NCBI GenBank assembly: GCA_041666525.1
Contig: JBAYGT010000014.1
Location: 1 to 64,000 of the forward strand
Source: JBAXTZ01 sp041666525
GTDB taxonomy: Bacteria; Bacillota; Negativicutes; JBAXTZ01
Length of the DNA: 64,000 bases
Direction: 5' to 3'
Made by a program: the position numbers and the translations under genes. Positions 1 to 8,617 of the stretch are shown piece by piece (the stretch's first letter is position 1; each line of letters starts with the position of its first letter). The notes under the pieces are model-generated. The model saw only the letters and a program-made list of their open reading frames with translations, was not told the origin of the DNA and searched no databases.

Positions 1-76
1 ATCAGAACAAACCAACTTTTCTTTCTGAAATCTGCTGTTCATCCGAAATTTATCCCGGTTTTTGTCCATACAACCG

Positions 77-123
77 AAAAAAGAGCCGTGTAGAAAGTTT
101 TCCTTTCTACACGGCCCCTTTTT
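77..123. terminator. Bidirectional intrinsic terminator
   Basis: A perfect 13-bp stem (85-97 with 103-115, loop 98-102) is flanked by an A-run at 77-82 and a T-run at 118-123, so it can stop transcripts from either side. It lies just past the stop codon of the minus-strand gene at 139. Nothing convincing is seen in bases 1-76. Confidence 0.85.
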
Positions 124-138
124 CGTCGATATTGGTAT

Positions 139-2781
139 TCAGTCGATTATTTCCACGCAACCACGATTGCCGTCTACTCTTATTATTTGGCCATCGCAAA
201 TTTTTGTTGTGGCATTATCAACACAGGTCACCGCCGGAATTCCATATTCCCGCGCGACGACCGTGCCATGTGTCATCAAACCGCCAATTTCTGTTACCAA
301 CGCACTGGCCGACATAAATAACGGCGTCCAACCCGGATCAGTATAAGGCGCTATCAGAATATCGCCGCGCTCAATTTGTACGAGACTAGGATCAAAAACA
401 ATCCGTGCACGCCCTGTTGCAACTCCGGCCGACACTGCTGTTCCAAATAAACAACCGGTTGATTCAGAGCCCCCTTCCTGAACAGCAGTGACAATCTCCC
501 CGCTCTCGGTAATCACTCGTGGCGGTTGCATTCTTCCAAAATTGCTGTATTCTGTTTTTCGCTCCGCTATCCGGTTCAACAGTTGATTATCACGTCCCGT
601 TTTTAGCAAATCATATAATTCGTCGAGCGATAACCAAAAGACATCTTTATCGTCTCCAATGATTCTGTTTTTTGCAAGTTTGTTGCCAATTGCTAAAAGT
701 TTTTTTCGATAGATATCAAACAGGGTCATCATCAAGTATTTCGGATACTCACGCAATCCGAATGTATTCCGATAGATTTCGAGCAAGCGTTTTGCGATTC
801 TTGCCTTTACCCAGCCACCCCGGGTTTGTCCTACACACTCAACCAATTGTGCCATATATTCCCCAGCATTGTGTTCGCTTTCGCGAAACCGCGCTTGCTG
901 TTGATTTTTTGGATTACAGCGAATGTGATTACAAATCGGCGCCGCAAATATAACGGCATTTTCCCGCCAGCGCGGACATGCGACATCAACTTCGCCCGAA
1001 CAACGCATTCCGTATTTCCCTAAAAATTCATTCATCGCCGCCACAAACTTACCGTCTTGCACAATCAGCTTGCGAATTACCACGGCAACGATTGACGGCT
1101 CCAAGTCTGCAAGCGGATCGACATTATCCCGCACCATTTCGGCTAAATTACCAAACGCCAAACCCATTTCTCCGGAAATATCGTTGGGCACAGCCTTTGT
1201 TAATACAGTGAAGTCTACTTCGCTGTTGCTCCATTTCCTAAATAAATACCGGATGCATTTCTCAGACAGTACTCCAAAAGTAATAAAATGCGCCAGCTTA
1301 ATCGCTTCAAACCGTCCAGCCGATTCCTGAATCAATTTAATTGCACCGGCATCATCAATTGCTGCTGCCAAATCATTATTCAAAGCAGTAGCAACTTTTT
1401 CCCGGTAGCCTGCCGCCCGGGTGAAATACTCCGCTGAATTAATCCATAAAATGCAAAATCCGGCACGCCAAATTATTGGTATGACAACTTTCGCCCACCG
1501 CATTATTATCGCAATCCCGGATCGTGTTGTCCGTAAAAACCGTGGGCGGTTACATGCCACAGCAACAGCTCTTCCCATAGTAACATCCAACAGTCCGATG
1601 ATTTTCGGTAACAATTTTCGAAAAATTTTAAAATATAACACCTCGGTACCATCAATATATAACCGCCCGGCTAACGGCGCCATATAACTGCTCTCGGCCG
1701 TAAGCTGTTTCTTTCCAATCGGAAACATCAACCGCCAAAGCGAACAACCCAACGGCGATATCGGGCGTGTCATCATCTGCCAGTGTGCATAAGAAAACAG
1801 AATTCGCGGCCGATTGTCTGCAAACTGCCAAACCGGAAACAACGTGGTTATTGGCCGGCTTTGCACAATATAATATTCCCCCGCGCACCAACACCACTCA
1901 ATATCCTGTTCGCTAGCGAATGTTTTTCGGATTGATTGTCCAAGCGCAGCCAACTGGAGAATTTCGTAATCTGGAAGCACCTGCAGATTTTGCTTGTCCA
2001 AAGCTACCTTTTCATAATCAATACCACCGTCAGCATCTATATTTGCAGCGATGTGTTTAACTGTGATTCGCTTATCGCAAATTTTGCCGCGCGTAACCCG
2101 GTAATGGTCAGCATTCGCCGTACCGGATACAATTGACTCACCCAGCCCAAAATTAGCATCAATACACACAGTATCGCGATCGTTGTTCACCGGATCAGCA
2201 GTAAACATCACGCCCGAGGCCTCAGCAACAACCAGTTTTTGCACTACTACAGCTATTGCTACACTCGAATGCCTGAATCCTTTATTAATTCGATAAGCTA
2301 TTGCCCGTTCAGAAAACAACGACAACCAGCAATCACGCACTGCTGTCAGTAAATTTTCTTCACCAGTTACGTTGAGATAAGTTTCGTGAATACCGGCAAA
2401 CGAAGCATCCAAAGAATCTTCACTGTCTGAACTCGACCGTACGGCATAGGCATCAACCACACCATGTTTATTAAGTTTGCGTAAAATATCCGCTACAATT
2501 GATTCGGGTATTTTTCGCGCATATAAATGTTCACAAATCTTATGGCTCAACAAGGCAATGGCGTCAACCTCTTCAGCGGTTAACGGTGCTAGTTCAGTAA
2601 AATACCCGGACAATATTTCATCCGCCTGCACAAAATCCCGATAGGCATTGGTTGTTATGCAAAAGCCCGAAGGAACGTTATAACCGGCCGCTGTCAGCAA
2701 ATGAAGATTGGCCGCTTTTCCGCCAACTTTTGCAACATTTTTACAGCCCGGATCTTTTAAAGCTATTACATATTTTGACAT
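139..2781 (-). CDS. Rifampicin phosphotransferase-family / PEP synthase-like enzyme
   Basis: This 880-residue protein has the three-part plan of the PEP-utilising family: an N-terminal ATP-grasp domain (VGGKAANL near residue 20, VPSGFCITT near 36), a middle domain with WQMMTRPISPLG, and a C-terminal swivelling phosphohistidine domain (GGLMTHGTVVAREYGIPAV, catalytic His838). The LMTHG form of the histidine motif, the MMT-x-P-x-x-PLG middle segment and the length of about 870 residues resemble Listeria-type rifampicin phosphotransferase more than true PEP synthase, whose C-terminal PEP-binding TIM barrel is absent. Such enzymes split ATP and phosphorylate a small molecule through the histidine; the substrate here is inferred, not shown. 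The start follows GAGGTAAAA. It lies 10 bases after a GH13 gene and is probably co-transcribed with it. A cytosolic enzyme. Confidence 0.75.
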   Translation of the reverse strand: MSKYVIALKDPGCKNVAKVGGKAANLHLLTAAGYNVPSGFCITTNAYRDFVQADEILSGYFTELAPLTAEEVDAIALLSHKICEHLYARKIPESIVADILRKLNKHGVVDAYAVRSSSDSEDSLDASFAGIHETYLNVTGEENLLTAVRDCWLSLFSERAIAYRINKGFRHSSVAIAVVVQKLVVAEASGVMFTADPVNNDRDTVCIDANFGLGESIVSGTANADHYRVTRGKICDKRITVKHIAANIDADGGIDYEKVALDKQNLQVLPDYEILQLAALGQSIRKTFASEQDIEWCWCAGEYYIVQSRPITTLFPVWQFADNRPRILFSYAHWQMMTRPISPLGCSLWRLMFPIGKKQLTAESSYMAPLAGRLYIDGTEVLYFKIFRKLLPKIIGLLDVTMGRAVAVACNRPRFLRTTRSGIAIIMRWAKVVIPIIWRAGFCILWINSAEYFTRAAGYREKVATALNNDLAAAIDDAGAIKLIQESAGRFEAIKLAHFITFGVLSEKCIRYLFRKWSNSEVDFTVLTKAVPNDISGEMGLAFGNLAEMVRDNVDPLADLEPSIVAVVIRKLIVQDGKFVAAMNEFLGKYGMRCSGEVDVACPRWRENAVIFAAPICNHIRCNPKNQQQARFRESEHNAGEYMAQLVECVGQTRGGWVKARIAKRLLEIYRNTFGLREYPKYLMMTLFDIYRKKLLAIGNKLAKNRIIGDDKDVFWLSLDELYDLLKTGRDNQLLNRIAERKTEYSNFGRMQPPRVITESGEIVTAVQEGGSESTGCLFGTAVSAGVATGRARIVFDPSLVQIERGDILIAPYTDPGWTPLFMSASALVTEIGGLMTHGTVVAREYGIPAVTCVDNATTKICDGQIIRVDGNRGCVEIID

Positions 2782-2791
2782 TTTTACCTCA

Positions 2792-4399
2792 CTAACCGTG
2801 TCGGGGTTCCAACAACATTATGGCCTCGTATGCTCGCAACGTTAGCACTTCATTTGTCGCTATTTGGTTGGAATAATTTGCAATCAACACCTTCTTGCAA
2901 GTAACATCAATATTTATTTCTACCGTCGGTTGATAAAAATTGCAAATAACCGTTAATTTCACATCATCTAACGTCCGTTCATAGGCAAATACTGCCGGGT
3001 GATCAGCGAACAACAGCTTATAATCGCCATTAACAATAACCGGGTGTTCACGCCGCAATTTGATCAGTTTCTGATAATAAAAGAAAATACTGTCAGCATC
3101 AAACAAATTTTCCGCCACATTAATGCTGTGATAATTCGGGTTAATTGCCAACCACGGCATAGTGGTAGAAAATCCGGCGTTGGGCGTAGCATTCCATTGC
3201 ATCGGTGTGCGGGCATTATCGCGTCCCTTGGCATAGATAGCTTCCGTTATCTTATCCATTGACCAACCGGCCGCCAATTTTTCCCGGACCATATTTCGGG
3301 TTTCAACATCCTGATATTCATCAAGATTCAACTTCACATTAGTCATGCCGATTTCTTCACCCTGATAAATATACGGCGTACCTTGAAGGCCGTGCAACAG
3401 CGTTGCCAGCATTTTCGCACTGACAACCCGATGCTCCATATCATCGCCAAACCGGGATACAATCCGCGGCTGGTCGTGATTCGACCAAAACAACGAATTC
3501 CAACCGTTATTATGTAGTTTGATTTGCCATTTGGAAAACACTTCTTTCAATTCGGCCAATTGCAATTTTCTAAGTTCCCACTTACCTTCACCTGACACTT
3601 CGTCAAGCGCAACAAACTCAAAGCCAAACACCATCGACAACTCGCGACGTTCGGGCGCCGAAAACAACCACGCCGTCCCAGCCGTGGCAAGCGGTGTCTC
3701 ACCGACCGTCAACACATCGCGACCAGCAAAACAAGCTATGTGCATTTCCTGCAAAAGACGGTGCGCTTTTTCAAGATTCATTGTCCCGGTGTATGGCTCT
3801 TTACCAATAAGATCAATAACATCCAATCTAAACCCATCAATCCCTTTATCCAGCCACCAGTTAATCATCGTATAAACATCCCGGCGCATTTTCGCATTAT
3901 CCCAGTTTAAATCCGGCTGGCGTTTGGAAAATTGATGAAAATAATATTGTTTGGCTTGCTCGTTATACTCCCAAGCACTGCCACTAAAAAAACTTTGTTG
4001 TGTGGTCGCAACTTTGTCCGAAAAAATGTAATACTCGCGATAGGGCGAATTCACATCAACAATTGCGCTCTTGAACCAGGGGTGTTCGTCGCTGGTATGA
4101 TTGACCACCAAATCCATAATCAATTTCATGTTCCGTATATGTGCTTGCTGTAATAACTCTTCCAAGTCAGCCAAACTGCCAAATTGTGGGTTTATTGAAT
4201 AATAATCAGAAATATCATAACCATTATCGTCCAGCGGTGATGCATAAACCGGCGTCAACCAAATCACGTCAATTCCCAACAACTTTAAGTAATCCAGTTT
4301 GCCGATAACACCGCGAATATCACCCATGCCGTCGTTGTTGCTATCACAAAACGACATTGGATATACTTGGTAAACAACTGATTGCTTCCACCATTCCAT
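2792..4399 (-). CDS. GH13 alpha-glucosidase (oligo-1,6-glucosidase type)
   Basis: This 535-residue enzyme has all GH13 signature regions: DLVVNH (95-101), GFRLDV with nucleophile Asp193, TVGE with acid/base Glu234, and SNHD with Asp309. The residue after the nucleophile is Val194, which in oligo-1,6-glucosidases marks a preference for alpha-1,6 links over alpha-1,4. There is no signal peptide, so it should act in the cytosol on imported isomalto-oligosaccharides or related glucosides. Length matches the MalL/TreC group. The start has GGAGCG upstream. It is first of two genes ahead of the rifampicin-phosphotransferase-like gene. Trehalose-6-phosphate hydrolase or sucrose isomerase are less likely alternatives. 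The 180 bases upstream, before the divergent gene at 4581, contain no clear promoter. Confidence 0.9.
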   Translation of the reverse strand: MEWWKQSVVYQVYPMSFCDSNNDGMGDIRGVIGKLDYLKLLGIDVIWLTPVYASPLDDNGYDISDYYSINPQFGSLADLEELLQQAHIRNMKLIMDLVVNHTSDEHPWFKSAIVDVNSPYREYYIFSDKVATTQQSFFSGSAWEYNEQAKQYYFHQFSKRQPDLNWDNAKMRRDVYTMINWWLDKGIDGFRLDVIDLIGKEPYTGTMNLEKAHRLLQEMHIACFAGRDVLTVGETPLATAGTAWLFSAPERRELSMVFGFEFVALDEVSGEGKWELRKLQLAELKEVFSKWQIKLHNNGWNSLFWSNHDQPRIVSRFGDDMEHRVVSAKMLATLLHGLQGTPYIYQGEEIGMTNVKLNLDEYQDVETRNMVREKLAAGWSMDKITEAIYAKGRDNARTPMQWNATPNAGFSTTMPWLAINPNYHSINVAENLFDADSIFFYYQKLIKLRREHPVIVNGDYKLLFADHPAVFAYERTLDDVKLTVICNFYQPTVEINIDVTCKKVLIANYSNQIATNEVLTLRAYEAIMLLEPRHG

Positions 4400-4580
4400 T
4401 TTTCACGCTCCGAATTATTTTCTCACAGAATGTACTCTGTTATTATTCGACAAAAAACAAAACAATCCTGCGTTCAACCATTTTCACTACAATATTTGTT
4501 TTTGATCTCGTATGATGTTAGAATGTCTTTGAATGCTTTTATGACAAGAATGACGCTAGCCAGTTTTTGGGGGAGAAATT

Positions 4581-5066
4581 ATGATTCAATTATTGTTGCT
4601 CGCTTTGGGTGTTGTTTTGAGCTTATTGCACTACAACCTGGCTAAAGCGAAAAAATCACGCCTACGCCAACCTGATTTCATGAACATTTTTTACAAATAC
4701 TGGCTGTTTTTCACAGTCGGCATGACCCAAACTTTCTACGGCATTGAGCGTCTATATTATTCCTACTCGCTTGCGCAAACCTTTCAAACAACTATATCCG
4801 CTTCATTACAATATGACCTTAGTCTCTACAGTCTGAGTCTGGGGCTTCTGGGACTGATAGCACCGTTTGCTACGCGCAGTTTTCGCGCGGCAGTTATTAT
4901 CGGTTATTCATTTATTACACTCAGCGCCGCGAGCCTTCAATTATTTGAATTATTGAACCAGAATGGCTATACCTTTAGCAATGTCAATACGCTTGCCTAT
5001 GGATTTATTGTACCACTAGTATTGATCGGACTATTCTTTATCGGCGACACAAAGAAATCATTTTAA
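4581..5066 (+). CDS. Small integral membrane protein, DUF6790-like
   Basis: The 161-residue product has about four hydrophobic segments: residues 1-18, around 35-55, 75-100 and 130-155. The conserved-looking core (a YWLFF-VG stretch, then an LSLGLLGLIAP segment followed by an aliphatic helix) resembles DUF6790-type membrane proteins of unknown function, but this is recognition by pattern only. It has a good GGGGGAGA ribosome binding site and stands alone on the plus strand between two minus-strand genes, closed by the shared terminator downstream. No catalytic motif is seen and no function can be assigned. Confidence 0.65.
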   Translation: MIQLLLLALGVVLSLLHYNLAKAKKSRLRQPDFMNIFYKYWLFFTVGMTQTFYGIERLYYSYSLAQTFQTTISASLQYDLSLYSLSLGLLGLIAPFATRSFRAAVIIGYSFITLSAASLQLFELLNQNGYTFSNVNTLAYGFIVPLVLIGLFFIGDTKKSF

Positions 5067-5091
5067 GAAAACAATTTAAGAATGAACATAG

Positions 5092-5126
5092 AAAAAGGCT
5101 CCTTCAAAACGAAGGAGCCTTAACTT
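5092..5126. terminator. Bidirectional intrinsic terminator
   Basis: The 11-bp stem 5095-5105 / 5111-5121 with a five-base loop has A-residues on the left and a T-run at 5125-5130 on the right. It lies between the convergent genes ending at 5066 and 5131 and can serve both. Confidence 0.85.
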
Positions 5127-5130
5127 TTTT

Positions 5131-5901
5131 CTAGAACCGGTAAGATATTCCAACATTCGGTTGGGTAGCATAAATAGTTCCGTTCAAATTACTGTTAACC
5201 GAGTTGACATTAAAGCTTTTGAAATCCACCCCGACGTTAATATCAAATTGCGGATTTAACGCAAATCCAACACCGGCACCAAGCCCCCAATGCGAAGTGC
5301 CAAGATCGCCGTTCGCATAAAAGTTCGTCGAGTCATTAATCGGCGCTACCAACTGCAAGCCGCCCAGGAATCCGCCACCAATCATGTTAAATTGATAAAT
5401 ATTTCCGGTAGAATATCCATAGTAATTATTCCAGTTGGAATCCGTCACAGTCGCTCCAAGTACCGGAACATCAAAACCAATTAAGACAGTCAACGATACC
5501 GGGCTGCTATCCAACGTCAATGCCTGATACATAAAATCCAACTCGGTATCTGAAATATAACCTGTACCGGAAATGTTGTCAGTGTTGCCAGTAACCGGAT
5601 TCAGGTATGAATACGAATAAGTGCTACCGCAGAAACTATTGTTCTTCAACCGCAATGCGAAATTGCTGCTCAGCCCCACGGTAACACCGAGATTGCCGGC
5701 AAGACCGCTGCTGCTGCCGCCAAATCCGTCATTAATAATAGCGCCGCCAAATCCGCTACCAGTACCACTAGTCCCGTCAATCGCCCAGCCCAAACCAAAA
5801 TCAATCTGAATTTTTCCTGCCGAGTAATCAGTAAGCGGTGTCGCTGATACCACCCCTGTAATTGCCAGACATAGCAACAATACCAATAAAGTTTTTTTCA
5901 T
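5131..5901 (-). CDS. Outer-membrane beta-barrel protein
   Basis: The 256-residue product starts with a classical signal peptide (MKKTLLVLLLCLAITGVVSA, cleavage after about residue 20). A Gly/Ser/Asn/Tyr-rich body follows, with alternating hydrophobic residues, and it ends NVGISYRF, the C-terminal aromatic signature of barrels inserted by BamA. It is one of the pieces of evidence for a diderm cell. The ATG at 5901 is chosen because GAGGAG lies just before it; an in-frame ATG at 5916 would sit on top of that site. The glycine-rich stretch at about 35-60 is probably an extracellular loop. The exact role (porin, adhesin or structural) cannot be read. Confidence 0.75.
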   Translation of the reverse strand: MKKTLLVLLLCLAITGVVSATPLTDYSAGKIQIDFGLGWAIDGTSGTGSGFGGAIINDGFGGSSSGLAGNLGVTVGLSSNFALRLKNNSFCGSTYSYSYLNPVTGNTDNISGTGYISDTELDFMYQALTLDSSPVSLTVLIGFDVPVLGATVTDSNWNNYYGYSTGNIYQFNMIGGGFLGGLQLVAPINDSTNFYANGDLGTSHWGLGAGVGFALNPQFDINVGVDFKSFNVNSVNSNLNGTIYATQPNVGISYRF

Positions 5902-5967
5902 AGTTCTTCTCCTCAATAAAAATTTCTCAATTTAGATTACCATTATTGAGCGCTTCTGTAAAGATAA

Positions 5968-7155
5968 TTAACCTTTTCGGAGCACAAAGCAGTTTACAAA
6001 CAATAATGATAGTGCAACACAAACTGAGAGCGCGCAAACCATTATCAGTGAATATACCCCGTAAAACTCCACAACCAATCCACCGAAAATTCCGCCAATT
6101 ATTACCGCCAGATTAAGATAAATCGCTTCGCCGACAGTGAATGCCATCGTTTTTAGATGGCTGGGCGCGACCAGATAAATATAGTTACGCACCGAGGTCA
6201 GCAACAAGCCAAAGGCAAAACCCTGCAAAACCGAAGTAAGCATTACCGCCGTCGCGGTCTGGAAATAGAGAATCAACAAAAACCGCAACAGATACAATGA
6301 CACGGCGACCATTATTATCCGCTTCTGCGGAAACCGTTTCAGTAGCCAGACCGAGAGAAACATCGATGGCAATTCGCTACCGGCATCAATAAAAAAAGTC
6401 CAGCCCAGATTTATTACATCGCCACCGGCGTTTTTCATAATCAAGCCCAAATAATTATACGCCGTCTGTAACCCAAAAAACTGAAAGAACAGTACCACCA
6501 CGATAAACAGATAGGCGCGGTCGCGCAACAGTTCACGGGCTGCTTTCCATGGAGTGATTTTAGCTTGCTCAGCTTGCGGATTTACTACCGACCGCAACGA
6601 TACGTCATCAATAAACGAGACGGTTACAAGCATCAGTAACGCGGCAACAACGCCTTCAAAATACATGATATTCCAGCCAAACCAACTGATCATGTACGCC
6701 GTGGCGCAGGCCGTGAGCGACCAGCCTAACGATCCAAACGCCCGCACCGTGCCAAATTTGGTTTCCTGCCCAACTTTGCTCAGATGCTTCAATAGCCACG
6801 AATCAACCATCGGCGACATCGGCGGCATTAAAAAGCCAAGCGCTGCCATCGCAATATACAACGTTACGATGCTGTCATTAAACGGAAACGTACCGATTAT
6901 TATACAGGACAGCACTGCCGCCAGCACAAACGCTTTCTTTATCGAATCAAACTTGTCGCACAAGTAGCCCCAGAACGACTGTCCAACCATCGTGGCAATC
7001 GTGTATAACGACATCATAATACCGATGGTCGAAGGCGTTATATGTTTGCCACTTTCAAAAAATAACACATAATAGCAGTTAAACGATGCCGCAAATGTCC
7101 AGAACAGGAACACTGTCAACCGAAATTTATTCAACAACCTTTTAATTTGCTGCAT
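5968..7155 (-). CDS. MFS transporter, HcaT/nucleoside-symporter-like
   Basis: This 395-residue protein has twelve predicted membrane helices. Its N-terminal half (FWTFAASFNCYYVLFFES, then GQSFWGYLCDKF as the MFS loop 2-3 motif) resembles the MFS_1-like group that includes the phenylpropionate permease HcaT and nucleoside symporters. It would import or export a small solute at the inner membrane. The start codon overlaps the stop of the nitroreductase gene (TAATG), which implies translational coupling. The substrate is not evident. Confidence 0.8.
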   Translation of the reverse strand: MQQIKRLLNKFRLTVFLFWTFAASFNCYYVLFFESGKHITPSTIGIMMSLYTIATMVGQSFWGYLCDKFDSIKKAFVLAAVLSCIIIGTFPFNDSIVTLYIAMAALGFLMPPMSPMVDSWLLKHLSKVGQETKFGTVRAFGSLGWSLTACATAYMISWFGWNIMYFEGVVAALLMLVTVSFIDDVSLRSVVNPQAEQAKITPWKAARELLRDRAYLFIVVVLFFQFFGLQTAYNYLGLIMKNAGGDVINLGWTFFIDAGSELPSMFLSVWLLKRFPQKRIIMVAVSLYLLRFLLILYFQTATAVMLTSVLQGFAFGLLLTSVRNYIYLVAPSHLKTMAFTVGEAIYLNLAVIIGGIFGGLVVEFYGVYSLIMVCALSVCVALSLLFVNCFVLRKG

Positions 7156-7754
7156 TATCTATAAACTTTCAATCGCTCGGTAATTGACGAAAACTCCTTT
7201 TCACCAGGTTGAGCCGTCGGTTTGCCAAACGGCATCTGTGCTGTTAGTTTCCAGTTGCGCGGTACGCTCCAGCGACCATACACGCCCTCATCGACAACCG
7301 GCGAATAATGTTGCAGCGACGCGCCCAAGCCTTCGGCTTCCAGCGCTGTCCAGACCACCAACTGTAACATTCCCGAAGCTTGCCCCGACCATATCGGAAA
7401 GTTCGCTGCATAAGCCGGAAACTGCTTCTGCATGCCCTCGACAACAGCCATATCTTCAAAAAACAACACTGTACCGTAACCGGCTGCAAACGCGTTAATT
7501 TTTTCTTCGGTCGGTGTAAATTTTTCCACTGGCACAAGCGCCCGCAGCGCCGCCATTGCGATTGCCCAAAAAGCAGCATGTTCTGCGCCAAACAGCACCA
7601 GCACCCGCGAATTTTGCGAATTGAACGCTGACGGTGAATGTTTGAGCGCGGTTTCAACTATCTCAACAATCATCGGTTCAGCAACTATTTTCTCATTGCT
7701 TATCCCGTAGTAAGTTCGGCGATTTACTATCGCCTGTAAAAAAGATTTTGACAT
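7155..7754 (-). CDS. Nitroreductase-family protein, Frm2/Hbn1-like
   Basis: The 199-residue flavoenzyme begins MSKSFLQAIVNRRTYYGIS, with the FMN-phosphate-binding RRTYY segment, then HSPSAFNSQNSRVLVLFG. The pattern GMLQLVVWTALEAEGLGASLQHY is typical of the short nitroreductases related to yeast Frm2/Hbn1 and bacterial YdfN. These reduce nitro compounds or quinones with NAD(P)H and often respond to lipid or oxidative stress. The ATG at 7754 follows GGAGGGTGT; a longer reading to 7844 would run into the small redox gene upstream. It is coupled to the MFS gene downstream. Confidence 0.85.
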   Translation of the reverse strand: MSKSFLQAIVNRRTYYGISNEKIVAEPMIVEIVETALKHSPSAFNSQNSRVLVLFGAEHAAFWAIAMAALRALVPVEKFTPTEEKINAFAAGYGTVLFFEDMAVVEGMQKQFPAYAANFPIWSGQASGMLQLVVWTALEAEGLGASLQHYSPVVDEGVYGRWSVPRNWKLTAQMPFGKPTAQPGEKEFSSITERLKVYR

Positions 7755-7804
7755 ACACCCTCCAATGTTAGCGTGCAAACCATAACGCGAACTTGTTCGC
7801 AAAG

Positions 7805-7930
7805 TTACTTGGCACTGGTTTTGGTCATCGGCTGGCCGCAACAAACCAATACCGGATTACCACCGGCTACCGTAATAACCGCCTCGTTACCACAGATTTC
7901 ACATTTAAACACTTCACCGACTTTTGCCAC
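7805..7930 (-). CDS. Desulforedoxin-like small iron protein
   Basis: This 41-residue protein starts at GTG after a perfect GGAGGTGT ribosome binding site. Its four metal ligands are spaced as in the desulforedoxin domain: FKCEICGN (C-x2-C at 10 and 13) and LVCCGQPM (adjacent cysteines at 30-31), binding one Fe in an FeS4 centre. In superoxide reductases this domain precedes the catalytic SOR domain. Here it stands alone, as in desulforedoxin itself, and is probably an electron carrier. It lies 50 bases upstream of the nitroreductase and may feed it electrons, which is inference. Confidence 0.85.
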   Translation of the reverse strand: MAKVGEVFKCEICGNEAVITVAGGNPVLVCCGQPMTKTSAK

Positions 7931-7984
7931 GTCACACCTCCACTAATGTAATGGACATATTGTAGCACTTTGCCCAAGTTTGAT

Positions 7985-8023
7985 AAAGAAAAAAAGGCTT
8001 CCGAGAAAAACTCGGAAGCCTGG
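7985..8023 (-). terminator. Terminator after tRNA-Arg
   Basis: A 10-bp stem (GGCTTCCGAG with CTCGGAAGCC, 7997-8020 region, five-A loop) is followed on the minus strand by a run of T. It ends the tRNA transcript. Confidence 0.85.
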
Positions 8024-8031
8024 TATAACTG

Positions 8032-8108
8032 TGGCCTGCCCGGCAGGATTCGAACCTGCGACCTACTGGTTCGAAGCCAGCCACTCTATCCAGCTGAGCT
8101 ACGGGCAG
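8032..8108 (-). tRNA. tRNA-Arg (anticodon TCG)
   Basis: The cloverleaf folds completely on the minus strand: acceptor CTGCCCG/CGGGCAG, D stem GCTC, anticodon stem GCTGG/CCAGT with loop CTTCGAA (anticodon TCG, reading CGA), T-arm GCAGG-TTCGAAT-CCTGC. Discriminator G is followed by an encoded CCA at 8034-8032. It has its own promoter and terminator. Confidence 0.95.
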
Positions 8109-8135
8109 ATTTGTCGTTGTATTTGTACCTATGTG

Positions 8136-8164
8136 ATTCTAATACGATAGCCCCGGCTTGTCAA
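8136..8164 (-). promoter_or_regulatory. Sigma-70 promoter of tRNA-Arg
   Basis: Read on the minus strand: -35 TTGACA (8159-8164), 17-base spacer, -10 TAGAAT (8136-8141), about 28 bases before the tRNA 5' end. The -35 box overlaps the stop codon of the TPR gene. Confidence 0.85.
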
Positions 8165-8568
8165 CTGTTTTCATGCTTCAAGTTTTTTTTAGCACAATCA
8201 AACCTTTCCGAAGCATCGGGATTCAACTTCAACACCTGTGTATAATCCGCAATTGCCAGATTGTACTCCCCTTTCATTCCATAGGCTTTACCACGCTCAA
8301 AATATGCTTCGGCGTAGTCCGGTTTCAACTTTATCGCTTGAGTAAAATCAGCTATCGCCTGATCATATTGATCTTTAATTGAATATGCTTTGCCACGGTT
8401 AAAATATATTTCGGCATCGTTTGGGTTCAAGTTCATCGCTTGGGTATAATTCGTAATTGTTTGATCAGTTTGATCTTTACAAGAGCCAGCTTCACCAGCG
8501 GCAAAACCGGACTGGCCGCTAACAATCAACAATACAAATAGTAAAATAATAATTTGACACTTTTTCAC
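8161..8568 (-). CDS. Secreted TPR protein
   Basis: The 135-residue product has a signal peptide (VKKCQIIILLFVLLIVSG, cleaved near GFAA-GEAG) followed by about three tetratricopeptide repeats with the canonical W/Y-x-x-LG-x-x-Y-like spacing: units begin near TITNYTQAMNLNPND, AIADFTQAIKLKPDY and AIADYTQVLKLNPDA. It probably works in the periplasm as a protein-interaction scaffold. The GTG at 8568 is chosen because GGAGGAACT precedes it; an upstream ATG at 8649 would overlap the GH13 gene and lacks a binding site. No partner can be named. Confidence 0.8.
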   Translation of the reverse strand: MKKCQIIILLFVLLIVSGQSGFAAGEAGSCKDQTDQTITNYTQAMNLNPNDAEIYFNRGKAYSIKDQYDQAIADFTQAIKLKPDYAEAYFERGKAYGMKGEYNLAIADYTQVLKLNPDASERFDCAKKNLKHENS

Positions 8569-8617
8569 AGTTCCTCCAAAATCCTGCACAAAGGCTGAAA
8601 TATGAAAAAAACATATA

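Noticed and set aside
4435..4455. Shared TTTTTGTCGAA stretch upstream of the GH13 (4.4 kb) and GH38 (17.88 kb) genes as a common operator
   Set aside because: The match is about ten bases, AT-rich and not palindromic, and no regulator gene is present to support it.
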